Assembly: GCF_001192835.1 (NCBI RefSeq)
Contig: NZ_DF968183.1
Span: 372,001-436,000 of the forward strand
Direction: 5' to 3'
Source of the DNA: Lentimicrobium saccharophilum
Lineage (GTDB): Bacteria > Bacteroidota > Bacteroidia > Bacteroidales > Lentimicrobiaceae
DNA: 64,000 nucleotides
This document shows, in pieces, positions 43,452-51,389 of the stretch. The position numbers were made by a program, and so were the translations under genes. Each line of letters starts with the position of its first letter. Position 1 is the first letter of the stretch. The notes under the pieces were generated by a model. It saw only the letters and a list, made by a program, of their open reading frames with translations. It was not told the DNA's origin and did no database searches.

Positions 43452-43459
43452 TAAATTTG
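43452..43459 (+). promoter_or_regulatory. -7 box of the interrupted TonB-domain gene
   Basis: TAAATTTG matches TAnnTTTG, 20 nt before the ATG at 43480. Confidence 0.5.
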
Positions 43460-43479
43460 TTGCTGAAGCTTCCTGAACC

Positions 43480-43758
43480 ATGTCAGAAAAAAAGAAAACG
43501 GATAAGAAATTCGTTGCCGCACCTGAATATCCGGGTGGCAATGCGGCATTAAAAAAGTTTATCAACGGGAACCTCAGGTATCCTGAGGAAGCCCTCAACA
43601 AACAGGTTGAAGGTGTGGTACATGTCAGCTACACTGTTACCAATGATGGAAATGTGGAGGATATTCTGGTGAAAAAAGGGATAGGTTACGGCTGTGATGA
43701 AGAAGCGGTAAGGGTCATTTCATTGCTGAAGTATGAACCGGCCCATAACCGCGGCTTC
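43480..43758 (+). pseudogene. TonB-domain gene, 5' fragment (cut by an IS256 element)
   Basis: The first 93 codons of a TonB C-terminal-domain protein. The motif FVAAPEYPGGNAALKKFING and the strands VEGVVHVSYTVTNDGNVEDI are typical of TonB_C. No N-terminal membrane helix is present, so the intact 147-aa protein would have been a small soluble TonB-like domain. The frame runs into the IS for seven residues and stops at 43782 (DTIPKSV). Its last 8 bp are duplicated at 45122-45129 and the remaining 54 codons lie beyond the element. Confidence 0.85.
43751..43758 (+). repeat. Left target-site duplication of the IS256-family element
   Basis: GCGGCTTC, exact copy at 45122-45129. Eight bp is the usual IS256 duplication size. 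Confidence 0.85.
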
Positions 43759-43830
43759 GATACTATCCCAAAAAGTGTGTAAAGTGAGATTTTTCTAAAT
43801 TTAAGGTTGCGAAACTTAAAAATTTAGAAG

Positions 43831-45000
43831 ATGAAAAACCTACACTTTACACAAGAGCAAGTTACAAAGATTTTGGAAGAAATCGCCATAAAAGAGAATG
43901 GTTTACAGGAATTACAGAAGCTCAGCCTGGAAGCAATGATGCGAGCAGAACGAGAAGAACATAACGCCACAAATGGCGATATGAGTAATGGGTATAGACC
44001 TCGAAGGACATTTGGTCGGGGAAAAATTATTGAGCTTAGAGTGCCACGAAGCCGAAACGGGCAGTTTTACCCGATACTATTAAGCCTTTTACGTGATCAG
44101 GAAGAAGAATGCCGCAAACTTGCCTTTAATTTATATGGTGCTGGATTAACCACAGAGCAAGTAGGCCAGATATTTGGCGATATCTACGGAAAAGAATACA
44201 GCACAAGTCAGATAAGCCGCATGTTCGACTATGCCCGCAATGATGTACAGACATGGTTACAACGTCCTTTAGAGCCGTATTATCCCATTATAATGATAGA
44301 TGCTACCTTTATCTATACCCGACGAATTGACCATGTTAGCAAAGAAGGATATTACACGATTTTGGGAGTCAGGGCCGATCGAACCCGGGAGGTGCTTGCA
44401 GTAATTAATTTCCCGACTGAAAGTGCCAATGCTTGGGAGGTCGTGCTACAGTCACTTAAAGAAAGAGGATTAAAAGAGATTGGGTTAATTGTATGTGACA
44501 GCCTTACTGCTATTGAGGATTCCATATGGAGACAGTTCCCGGAAACTGAGATTCAACTTTGTGCAATTCATCTGCAACGCAATGTAAACAAACACATTAA
44601 GCCTAAAGACAAAGCGCTGGTTGCAGAAGATTTAAAAGAAGTGCTGAGAACTGGAGATCGCAATGATACCGTTGAGAAAGGATATCAACGATGGCTAGAA
44701 TTCTGCAGTAAATGGGGGAAATACTATCCGTCGATAAAAAGGATGGGAGAAAATAACCGCTATAAATTAAATTTCACCTACCTCGGATATGATTATAGAA
44801 CCCATAATATGCTTTATTCTACCAACTGGATAGAACGGCTCAACAGAGACTATAAACGAACAACAAGAATGCGCGGCGCTTTACCAGGGCCAGATGCCAC
44901 TATTCTTCTTTTAGGATATGTGGCTATGACCAGATCAGCATACCAAAGGAAGATCCCTAAGATTGATTATGAACAAAACAAATTTCACTGGGAAGAATGA
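43831..45000 (+). CDS. IS256-family (mutator-type) transposase
   Basis: A 389-aa transposase that moves the element by copy-out-paste-in. The catalytic triad is visible: Asp in IMIDATFIYTRR (about residue 156), Asp in IVCDSLTAIE (about 223) and Glu in STNWIERLNRDYKRTTRMRG (about 336), the conserved mutator C-terminus. No stop or frameshift interrupts it. The stop codon lies inside the left arm of a hairpin. Confidence 0.93.
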   Translation: MKNLHFTQEQVTKILEEIAIKENGLQELQKLSLEAMMRAEREEHNATNGDMSNGYRPRRTFGRGKIIELRVPRSRNGQFYPILLSLLRDQEEECRKLAFNLYGAGLTTEQVGQIFGDIYGKEYSTSQISRMFDYARNDVQTWLQRPLEPYYPIIMIDATFIYTRRIDHVSKEGYYTILGVRADRTREVLAVINFPTESANAWEVVLQSLKERGLKEIGLIVCDSLTAIEDSIWRQFPETEIQLCAIHLQRNVNKHIKPKDKALVAEDLKEVLRTGDRNDTVEKGYQRWLEFCSKWGKYYPSIKRMGENNRYKLNFTYLGYDYRTHNMLYSTNWIERLNRDYKRTTRMRGALPGPDATILLLGYVAMTRSAYQRKIPKIDYEQNKFHWEE

Positions 45001-45048
45001 ATGGCAGCTCCACTTCGGCTACGCCTTCGTTCCGCTGCCATTCATTCT
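44994..45048 (+). repeat. 15-bp inverted repeat at the end of the IS256 transposase gene
   Basis: AGAATGAATGGCAGC (44994-45008) and GCTGCCATTCATTCT (45034-45048) are perfectly complementary with a 25-nt loop, and the left arm includes the transposase stop codon. No T-run follows, so it may block read-through or stabilise the mRNA rather than act as a classical terminator. Confidence 0.7.
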
Positions 45049-45121
45049 CAATTGAAACAAAAAAAATGAATACCTTTGAATTTAGAAGAAGAACTCATTA
45101 CACACAAAAAGGGATACTACC

Positions 45122-45129
45122 GCGGCTTC
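45122..45129 (+). repeat. Right target-site duplication of the IS256-family element
   Basis: GCGGCTTC, identical to 43751-43758. Confidence 0.85.
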
Positions 45130-45225
45130 AGGGTAAGAAGTACGCTGAGAACCAGAATATTTTTCAGGTTACCGGCTGCTCCCGTGCCTGTTATTGCCTA
45201 TTCGGTCGTTAAGGAAAATGAGAAG

Positions 45226-45251
45226 CAAAAACCGGCCGGAAAACCGGCCGG
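45226..45251 (-). terminator. fabI terminator embedded in the TonB-domain gene
   Basis: CCGGCCGG (45232-45239), loop AAAA, CCGGCCGG (45244-45251); on the minus strand a run of five T follows. It overlaps the coding sequence of the opposite-strand TonB fragment. Confidence 0.75.
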
Positions 45252-45299
45252 AAATAATAGTTACGGGTATACCATCACCTTCGGTAAACCTTAAGTTAT

Positions 45300-46169
45300 T
45301 TATAGTTCAGCATCCTGCCTGTTCAGGGGATTCTCCTGACATTCTTTACATTCAAGACTTTTATTGTACTGGGTCATGGCTCTGGCACTCATACCCATGC
45401 TGCTGAATCCGCCATCGTGATAGAGATTCTGCATGGTTACCTTTTTGGTCAGGTCAGAAAAAAGTGTAATGCAATAGTCGGCGCACTCATCGGCAGTGGC
45501 ATTGCCTAGTGGTGACATCCGTTCGGTAAAATCCATCAATCCTGAGAAGCCTTTTACCCCCTGCCCTGCTGTTGTGGGCGTCGGAGACTGCGAAATGGTA
45601 TTGATTCTGACATGTTTTTCACGGCCGTAAATATATCCGAAACTCCGTGCAATGGATTCCAGTACCGCTTTGGCATCGGCCATATCGTTGTATTCAAACA
45701 GGGTACGTTGAGCGGCGATGTAGGATACTGCAACTATAGAACCCCATTCGCGGATGGCATCCGTTTTCTTGGCCACCTGTATCATTTTATGAAAAGAAAT
45801 AGCTGAAATGTCAAGGGTTTTGGCGAAAAAGTCGTAATTAATGTCGTCGTAAGGCAACTTTTTACGCACATTGGGCGACATTCCGATGGAGTGCAGCACA
45901 AAATCAATCTGTCCGCCAAAAATCTCCATAGCTTTGCTGAAAAGGTTTTCAAGATCGGTTACGCTGGTTGCGTCAGCAGCGATCATCTGAGAACCTGTTT
46001 TTGCGGCAAGTTCGTCCATATCACCCATACGGATTGCCAGAGGGGTATTGGTCAATACCAGCTCAGCTCCTTCTTCGTGCGCCCTTTCAGCTATCTTCCA
46101 GGCAATTGAATTGCTGTTGAGTGCACCGAAAATAATTCCTTTTTTTCCTTTGAGTAAATTATAAGCCAT
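45300..46169 (-). CDS. fabI: Enoyl-ACP reductase, FabI type
   Basis: A 289-aa NADH-dependent short-chain dehydrogenase that carries out the last step of fatty-acid elongation. The N-terminal Rossmann motif appears as KGIIFGALNSNSIAWKIA, and the FabI active site has Tyr-(6)-Lys in EYNDMADAKAVLE (about residues 158-170). SIGMSPN and RINTISQSPTPT are also typical of FabI. The C-terminus is extended with two cysteines (ECKECQEN). It ends the minus-strand run that begins with bamD, 61 bp after recN, and may have its own transcript. Confidence 0.92.
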   Translation of the reverse strand: MAYNLLKGKKGIIFGALNSNSIAWKIAERAHEEGAELVLTNTPLAIRMGDMDELAAKTGSQMIAADATSVTDLENLFSKAMEIFGGQIDFVLHSIGMSPNVRKKLPYDDINYDFFAKTLDISAISFHKMIQVAKKTDAIREWGSIVAVSYIAAQRTLFEYNDMADAKAVLESIARSFGYIYGREKHVRINTISQSPTPTTAGQGVKGFSGLMDFTERMSPLGNATADECADYCITLFSDLTKKVTMQNLYHDGGFSSMGMSARAMTQYNKSLECKECQENPLNRQDAEL

Positions 46170-46230
46170 AAAATATGATTTGGTTCAGGCAAAAAGCCGA
46201 TGTTATTCAGCAGTCAAACAAATTAAACCT

Positions 46231-47889
46231 TTATTTGTTTTTGAGCAGTTCGCGGGCAGTTTCCCGGGCGGCTTCCAGATCAGGATTACCACTGATCATC
46301 ATGGCAAGCTCCGAAACCCTTTCATCGTTTTTCAATTTCACAATGGTTGAGAAAGTTTTCCCGTTTTCATTGTATTTATAAACCTTGAAATGTTCATTGC
46401 TTTTACCGGCAATATGCGGCAGGTGTGTAATCACGATCACCTGCATTTTTTCAGACATCTTTGTGAGAATGGCTCCAACCTTTGCAGCCACATCACCGGA
46501 AATTCCGCTGTCGATTTCATCAAATATAATGGTCGGAAGCAGGTTGTTTGAAGAAATCAGCGATTTTACGGCCAGCATCAGGCGTGAAAGTTCCCCCCCT
46601 GAGGCAATCTTTGACAATTCGTTTAGTTCACTGCCTTTATTGGCACTGAACATAAATCTGACCCTGTCGGTTCCAAACGGTCCGGGTTCCTGCAACTTGC
46701 TGATATCCAAATTAAATCCGGCATCTTTAATGCCCAGTTGCCGGATGGTTTGTAACACAGCCTCTTCGATGGATCTGGAAAATTTCCGTCTCTGAACGGC
46801 AAGTTCATCAGCCAGGCGGGTCAACTCCTTTCTGGTGTCGGAAATCTGTTGTCTCAGCTTTTCGATCTGTTCATCCAGGGAAGCAATGCCATTAATTTTT
46901 TCCTCAATCGCTAATTTCTTTTCGAGCAGTTCATCTGTTGATTTCACATGATGCTTATGCTCCAGGCTATATAGAAAAGCCAGGCGATCGTTGATTTCAA
47001 CAAGTTTTTCGGGATTATAAACAGTGGCTTCATCCAGGTGGTTGACGGCTTCTGCAATGTCTTTAAGTTCAATGATGCAGGCGGAAAGCCTTTCAGTAAA
47101 TGAACCTGCCTCCGGATGGTGCCTGCCCGCCTGCTGAAGCAGGTTGGCCACCTCATTCAACCTGCGGAGGATATTGTCCTCACTGTTGATCAGCATTTCT
47201 GCCGCATTGAACAGCCTGGCCTTAATCTCTTCGGCATGCCCGAGCACTTCCGCTTCCCGTTCCAGCAACTCCTGTTCTCCGGGTCTGAGCGCCGCTTTCT
47301 CCAGTTCATCAAAAAGGAAATTCAGATAATCCTGCTCTGTTCTGGCTTCCTGATTCTTTGTCAGCAATATTCCGAGATTCTTTTCCATCTCAATCAGAGA
47401 TCTGAAAACCATCCCATAGTCAGCAAGCAGCGCACGGTTTCCGGCTACCGAATCCACCACAGACAACTGAAAGGCCGATTCCTGAAGCAAAAGTGTCTGG
47501 TGTTGCGAATGCACATCGATCAGCCGGGATGTCAACTCTTTGAGTTGATTCAGTCCGACCGGCGTATCATTGATAAATGCGCGTGACTTTCCCTGGGGGC
47601 TAATTTCTCTCCTGATGATGCAGGAATTGTCATAATCAAGGTCATTTTCACTAAAGAATCCTTCCAGATCACAATTTGTGATATCAAAAGTGCCCTCAAT
47701 GCAGCATTTGGCTGTTTTATCAGGAAGGCTGAGATTTTCGGCCCGCTGACCAAGGATCAGGCCCAGTGCACCAAGGATGATGGATTTCCCGGCTCCGGTC
47801 TCTCCGGTAATCACAGAAAACGGTTCGCTGAAATTGATTTCCAGCGTTCTGATCAGGGCATAATTGGTTATAGAAAGGCGCGTCAGCAT
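46231..47889 (-). CDS. recN: DNA repair protein RecN
   Basis: A 552-aa SMC-like ATPase used in double-strand-break repair. The Walker A is GETGAGKSIILGAL (about residues 30-43), then two long coiled-coil arms (about 155-365), the ABC signature ASGGELSRLMLAVK (about 440) and Walker B IIFDEIDSGISG. The order and length match RecN. It follows the DUF4835 gene by 55 bp in the conserved bamD-rpoZ-coaBC-DUF4835-recN string. A near -7 sequence lies upstream (about 47910). Confidence 0.95.
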   Translation of the reverse strand: MLTRLSITNYALIRTLEINFSEPFSVITGETGAGKSIILGALGLILGQRAENLSLPDKTAKCCIEGTFDITNCDLEGFFSENDLDYDNSCIIRREISPQGKSRAFINDTPVGLNQLKELTSRLIDVHSQHQTLLLQESAFQLSVVDSVAGNRALLADYGMVFRSLIEMEKNLGILLTKNQEARTEQDYLNFLFDELEKAALRPGEQELLEREAEVLGHAEEIKARLFNAAEMLINSEDNILRRLNEVANLLQQAGRHHPEAGSFTERLSACIIELKDIAEAVNHLDEATVYNPEKLVEINDRLAFLYSLEHKHHVKSTDELLEKKLAIEEKINGIASLDEQIEKLRQQISDTRKELTRLADELAVQRRKFSRSIEEAVLQTIRQLGIKDAGFNLDISKLQEPGPFGTDRVRFMFSANKGSELNELSKIASGGELSRLMLAVKSLISSNNLLPTIIFDEIDSGISGDVAAKVGAILTKMSEKMQVIVITHLPHIAGKSNEHFKVYKYNENGKTFSTIVKLKNDERVSELAMMISGNPDLEAARETARELLKNK

Positions 47890-47944
47890 AAACCGGTTCA
47901 GGTTCGACGGGTAAATTTACAAAATCCGGCCTGATTTGCTAAGC

Positions 47945-48844
47945 TTATTTTGCAGCCTCAAGTATGCGCTGGTATTTAGAAGCACTGGCAGGATCGATTT
48001 CTTTAAGAATATTCACTGCTTTGGTTTTATCCATCGGTGATGCCTGAGAATAAATGTTTACCAGTTCATCACGTTTAGCCTCGAGGAAAAGCTGAAGAAT
48101 AAACAATCCGGGCCGCTCGCGGTTAGCTTTGCGAAGCAGCTCCAGGCTTTCATTAATGGCTGCACGGCCTGCCTCCACATCATCTGCCATCAGGTCGAGC
48201 CCGAGACGGTGATAGCGGTACGAGGCTTCTCTTACCGATGAGTAGGTTGGATTGGTAAGGTTCTCAATCAGCCAGTACCTGTTTTTCTGGCCTTCAAATG
48301 CTTTCCAACCTTTCTCCCTGGCATTCTGTCCCATATTGACGATGTTCTGCGCCTTGGCAAAATATGGCGAGCCTCCATTCTTGGCAAAAGAATCACCGTC
48401 AAGCCCCAGATATAAATACAGGTAGTACGCTATGGTTGAAGTGAGGTTGGTAGTGAATACGTTATCAGAATACTCAAGTGGCTGGAATTCAACATATTTA
48501 AATTCAAAATCACGATCCAGATAATTTAACAGGGTTGTATTGTATGAAGATTTAAACACCGGGCGGCGAAGGGCGACATTGATTTTTCCCTTGAAATCTT
48601 CTCCTGATCGTTGCTCAATAGTGATAAGAATAGTTCCTTCAATCCTCTCTTCAGGTTTATAAATATAATTGGTCCACTTCCTGTTGTTTACAAAATCAAA
48701 TAACTCCTGCTGTAACGTTTCAAAAATCTTCTTTTCGGTACCTTCAACCTGGGGAGAGGTAACCTGAACAGTAACATTGAATTCCTGGGCTTTAGCGCAA
48801 AAACATACCAGGATGAACAGGGAAATAACGATGATGTGTTTCAT
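47945..48844 (-). CDS. DUF4835 exported protein
   Basis: A 299-aa exported protein with a signal peptide (about residues 1-19, ending CAKAQ). The DUF4835 family is found next to coaBC and recN in many Bacteroidota and has been linked by synteny to envelope assembly; its mechanism is not known. Visible segments are FNVTVQVTSPQVEGTEKKIF (about 22-41), the FEFKYVEFQPLEYSDNVF stretch and a helical C-terminus. It lies between coaBC (28 bp gap) and recN (55 bp gap) on one probable transcript. Confidence 0.88.
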   Translation of the reverse strand: MKHIIVISLFILVCFCAKAQEFNVTVQVTSPQVEGTEKKIFETLQQELFDFVNNRKWTNYIYKPEERIEGTILITIEQRSGEDFKGKINVALRRPVFKSSYNTTLLNYLDRDFEFKYVEFQPLEYSDNVFTTNLTSTIAYYLYLYLGLDGDSFAKNGGSPYFAKAQNIVNMGQNAREKGWKAFEGQKNRYWLIENLTNPTYSSVREASYRYHRLGLDLMADDVEAGRAAINESLELLRKANRERPGLFILQLFLEAKRDELVNIYSQASPMDKTKAVNILKEIDPASASKYQRILEAAK

Positions 48845-48872
48845 AGTTCGTTTTTAAATCCGGAAGGTTCTG

Positions 48873-50072
48873 CTATTGCCTTGCTGAAATGACATCCAGA
48901 ATAACAGCGGCAACATCCTTTTTCGATTTCAGGGGCACCTCAGTTTCAACACCATCAGCCATGACAATGGTAACCTGATTGGTGTCGTATCCGAAACCGG
49001 CACCCTGATCGTTCAATGAATTAAGAACGATCATGTCAAGGTTTTTATTTTTCAGCTTACTCAGTGCGTTTGGTTTTTCATTGTCAGTCTCGAGGGCAAA
49101 ACCAGCCAGAAATTGTCCTGCCTGTTTTTGTTTACCAAGCGTTGCAAGGATATCTGTCGTTTTGCTAAGTTCAATCGTTAATTTGTCGACTGATTTCTTA
49201 ATCTTGACAGGCGCCGGATCGGTTACCGTGTAATCAGCAACCGCTGCAGCCATTATGGTGATATCGCTTGATTTGAACTCGCTGAAGCAGGCCTCTGCCA
49301 TTTGTGCGGCCGATGTAACGCTGATCAAGTTGATTCCCGGATGAAGGGGTTTCAGACCGACCGGTCCGGAAACCAGCACAACCTGCGCTCCGCGGGCAGC
49401 TGCGTCCTCAGCCAGGGCATATCCCATCTTTCCGGATGAAAAATTACCGATAAACCTGACCGGATCAATCAATTCGTAGGTTGGTCCGGCTGAAATCAAT
49501 ACCTTCTTACCTGAAAGGTGATTACATTTTAAAAAAAAATCCCTGACAATCCTGAGAATTTCTTCAGGCTCTTCCATGCGGCCGGCACCGCATAATCCGC
49601 TGGCAAGTTCCCCTTCCTGTGGTGCAATCAGGTGATTGCCGTATGAAAGCAGGGTATCAATGTTTTTTTGGGTAGTCGGGTGATGGAACATATCCAGATC
49701 CATTGCCGGAGCGAAAAAGACCGGGCACTTGGCTGCAAGATAGGTTGTTGTGAGCAGGTTATCGGCAATGCCGGATGCCATTTTTGCCAAAGTGTTCGCA
49801 GAAACCGGCGCCATGATAAAGACATCGGCCCAGCGACCCCAGTCCACATGACTGTTCCAGCTGCCATCGGTTTTATCGTATGGCTCAATAAGGACGGGTT
49901 GCTGCGAAAGTGTTGAAAGGGTAAGGGGCGTTACGAAATCCTTTGCACAGGGGGTCATCACAATTTTTACCTCCGCACCTTCTTTTTTCAGAAGCCGGAT
50001 AAGCAACGGGATCTTATAGGCTGCGATACTGCCCGTTATCCCTATAAGTATTTTTTTTCCCTTCAGCATCAC
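48873..50072 (-). CDS. coaBC: Phosphopantothenoylcysteine decarboxylase / phosphopantothenate-cysteine ligase
   Basis: A 399-aa bifunctional enzyme for two steps of coenzyme A synthesis. The N-terminal CoaC part shows GITGSIAAYKIPLLIRLLKK, the catalytic His in SHVDWGRW (about residue 75), SANTLAKMASGIADNLL and the CGAGRM loop with its cysteine (about 158). The C-terminal CoaB part begins at LIDPVRFIGNFSSGKMG (about 205). It lies between rpoZ (20 bp upstream) and the DUF4835 gene. Confidence 0.95.
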   Translation of the reverse strand: MMLKGKKILIGITGSIAAYKIPLLIRLLKKEGAEVKIVMTPCAKDFVTPLTLSTLSQQPVLIEPYDKTDGSWNSHVDWGRWADVFIMAPVSANTLAKMASGIADNLLTTTYLAAKCPVFFAPAMDLDMFHHPTTQKNIDTLLSYGNHLIAPQEGELASGLCGAGRMEEPEEILRIVRDFFLKCNHLSGKKVLISAGPTYELIDPVRFIGNFSSGKMGYALAEDAAARGAQVVLVSGPVGLKPLHPGINLISVTSAAQMAEACFSEFKSSDITIMAAAVADYTVTDPAPVKIKKSVDKLTIELSKTTDILATLGKQKQAGQFLAGFALETDNEKPNALSKLKNKNLDMIVLNSLNDQGAGFGYDTNQVTIVMADGVETEVPLKSKKDVAAVILDVISARQ

Positions 50073-50092
50073 AGGTGTTTATGTATCCGGAA

Positions 50093-50425
50093 TTATAATT
50101 CCTGAGACTCGGTGTGCGGATTTCTGAAATAAACCTGATCATTCAGGAATTCATGAACAGCAATGAGGGTTGGCTTCGGCAGATGTTCATAATATTTGGC
50201 AATTTCAATCTGCTCTCGGTTTTCAAAGACCTCTTCAAGATTGTCGTTAGGCACGGCAAATTCGGCAATCTTTGAATTCAGTTCTTCTTTGATCTCAAGA
50301 GATATCTGGTTTGCACGTTTTGACAGGATTGCTACCGATTCATAAATATTACCGGTAGGTTCCATAACTTTGTGAATGTTGCGCGTTACAGCGACTGTAT
50401 CGGTTTTTACTCTTTTAAAATCCAT
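50093..50425 (-). CDS. rpoZ: RNA polymerase omega / Rpb6-type subunit
   Basis: A 110-aa protein that matches the Bacteroidota-specific omega family. Conserved parts are the NIYESVAILSKRANQISLEIKEEL helix (about residues 26-49) and the C-terminal PKPTLIAVHEFL. It helps assemble RNA polymerase. It lies 7 bp after bamD and 20 bp before coaBC, so it should be co-transcribed. Confidence 0.88.
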   Translation of the reverse strand: MDFKRVKTDTVAVTRNIHKVMEPTGNIYESVAILSKRANQISLEIKEELNSKIAEFAVPNDNLEEVFENREQIEIAKYYEHLPKPTLIAVHEFLNDQVYFRNPHTESQEL

Positions 50426-50432
50426 AGGTTTG

Positions 50433-51242
50433 TTATTGTAAATCTGACAGGTTGTTTAATTCTTTTAAAGCATTTTTCTGAATGCTCCTTAACTCTTTGA
50501 GGTAAGAAGACTCCGGAAAATTTGATGCAAAATTATCCACTGCATCGTAAGTGTGCTGAAAGCGTTCTTCCTTTTTGCTTTCAATACTTTTCTGAGCATA
50601 GGAAAAATAGGCTTTGGCTATGTGATACATAGCCATTTCGCGATAACGGGTATCAGGATAATCCTTGATAAGGTTTTCAAAGTTGATGATCGCCGCCTTG
50701 TAATCTTCCATTTTGTAATAAAGTGTCGCGATGTTAAGCGCCTTGGTTTCAAGTTTCAGCCTCAACTCATCAATCAATTCATTGGCCTGTCCAACCCTTT
50801 CACTGGATGGGTACTGATTTATGAAAAGCTGCAGGTCCTTGATGGCATCGAGGGTAACCACCTGATCAAGGCTTGAAGGCGGGGAATCCAGGTAACTGCA
50901 ATAAGCACCCATGAAAGCCGCTTCTTCTGCATTCTTGCTGTTGGGATAATTCCGTGCAAACTGCTTGAAATAGTAGCTGGCCAGAATGTAATCGCGTTGC
51001 TCATAATGCGCATAGGCATAATAAAAAGCAATTTTTTCTGCGCGCTCCGTTCCCCTGTAAATCGCCTGTAACTGATCGAAGAGCTGAATGGCACGGTAAA
51101 AGTCTTTTTCCTCATAGTAGGCAATAGCCCGCTCATATTTCTCTTCATTGTCGGTGCTCTTGAGCAGTTTCTGGTATTTGCTGCAAGAGGTAATCACAAT
51201 GAACAAGCCGGATATCAGAAGAAAGATGCTTTTTCTATTCAT
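50433..51242 (-). CDS. bamD: Outer-membrane assembly lipoprotein BamD
   Basis: A 269-aa lipoprotein of the BAM complex with TPR repeats. The start at ATG 51242 gives a lipoprotein signal with Cys20 (IVITSCSKYQKL); the longer frame to 51290 would hide it and overlaps the -7 box. YSDP-like segments, FKQFARNYPNSKNAEEAAF and the FENLIKDYPDTRYREMAMY repeat are typical. It is the first gene of the minus-strand run, with a -7 box only 4 nt upstream of the ATG, so a leaderless mRNA is possible. Confidence 0.9.
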   Translation of the reverse strand: MNRKSIFLLISGLFIVITSCSKYQKLLKSTDNEEKYERAIAYYEEKDFYRAIQLFDQLQAIYRGTERAEKIAFYYAYAHYEQRDYILASYYFKQFARNYPNSKNAEEAAFMGAYCSYLDSPPSSLDQVVTLDAIKDLQLFINQYPSSERVGQANELIDELRLKLETKALNIATLYYKMEDYKAAIINFENLIKDYPDTRYREMAMYHIAKAYFSYAQKSIESKKEERFQHTYDAVDNFASNFPESSYLKELRSIQKNALKELNNLSDLQ

Positions 51243-51246
51243 GGCG

Positions 51247-51254
51247 CAAAAGTA
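51247..51254 (-). promoter_or_regulatory. -7 box directly before bamD
   Basis: The minus strand reads TACTTTTG, a full TAnnTTTG, 4 nt before the ATG. Confidence 0.6.
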
Positions 51255-51389
51255 ATTATTTTCAGGACACAATGAACGCCCTGTCAGCATATAATATTAT
51301 CAAGCAGCTATAACTTAACAAAATTTAGCATAACCCGGATAAATCAGCTATATCTGCCCGTTTCTCTATGCAGTTCCCGGATTTCCGGT

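Larger units (their letters stand above)
43759..45121 (+). mobile_element. IS256-family insertion sequence, 1363 bp, complete
   Basis: The ends are inverted repeats: left GATACTATCCCAAAAAGTGT, right (reverse complement) GGTAGTATCCCTTTTTGTGT. It encodes one intact transposase and carries a non-coding tail of about 120 bp with a 15-bp perfect hairpin. Eight-bp direct repeats flank it. Confidence 0.9.
45122..45294 (+). pseudogene. TonB-domain gene, 3' fragment
   Basis: After the target-site copy, the frame continues RVRSTLRTRIFFRLPAAPV and ends at TAA 45294, giving 54 codons that complete the TonB_C domain begun at 43480. Joining the two parts at one target copy restores a 147-aa frame with no stop. 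The last residues KPAGKPAGNN are encoded by the terminator hairpin of the convergent fabI gene. An ATG at 45076 lies inside the IS and gives a chimeric frame without support. Confidence 0.8.

Noticed and set aside
43289-43549. 86-codon minus-strand frame between etfB and the TonB gene
   Set aside because: It overlaps the TonB promoter and the start of the TonB gene, has no recognised family and no -7 box; probably a shadow frame.
44994-45048. IS256 hairpin as a classical rho-independent terminator
   Set aside because: Perfect stem but a 25-nt loop and no T-run; reported as an inverted repeat instead.
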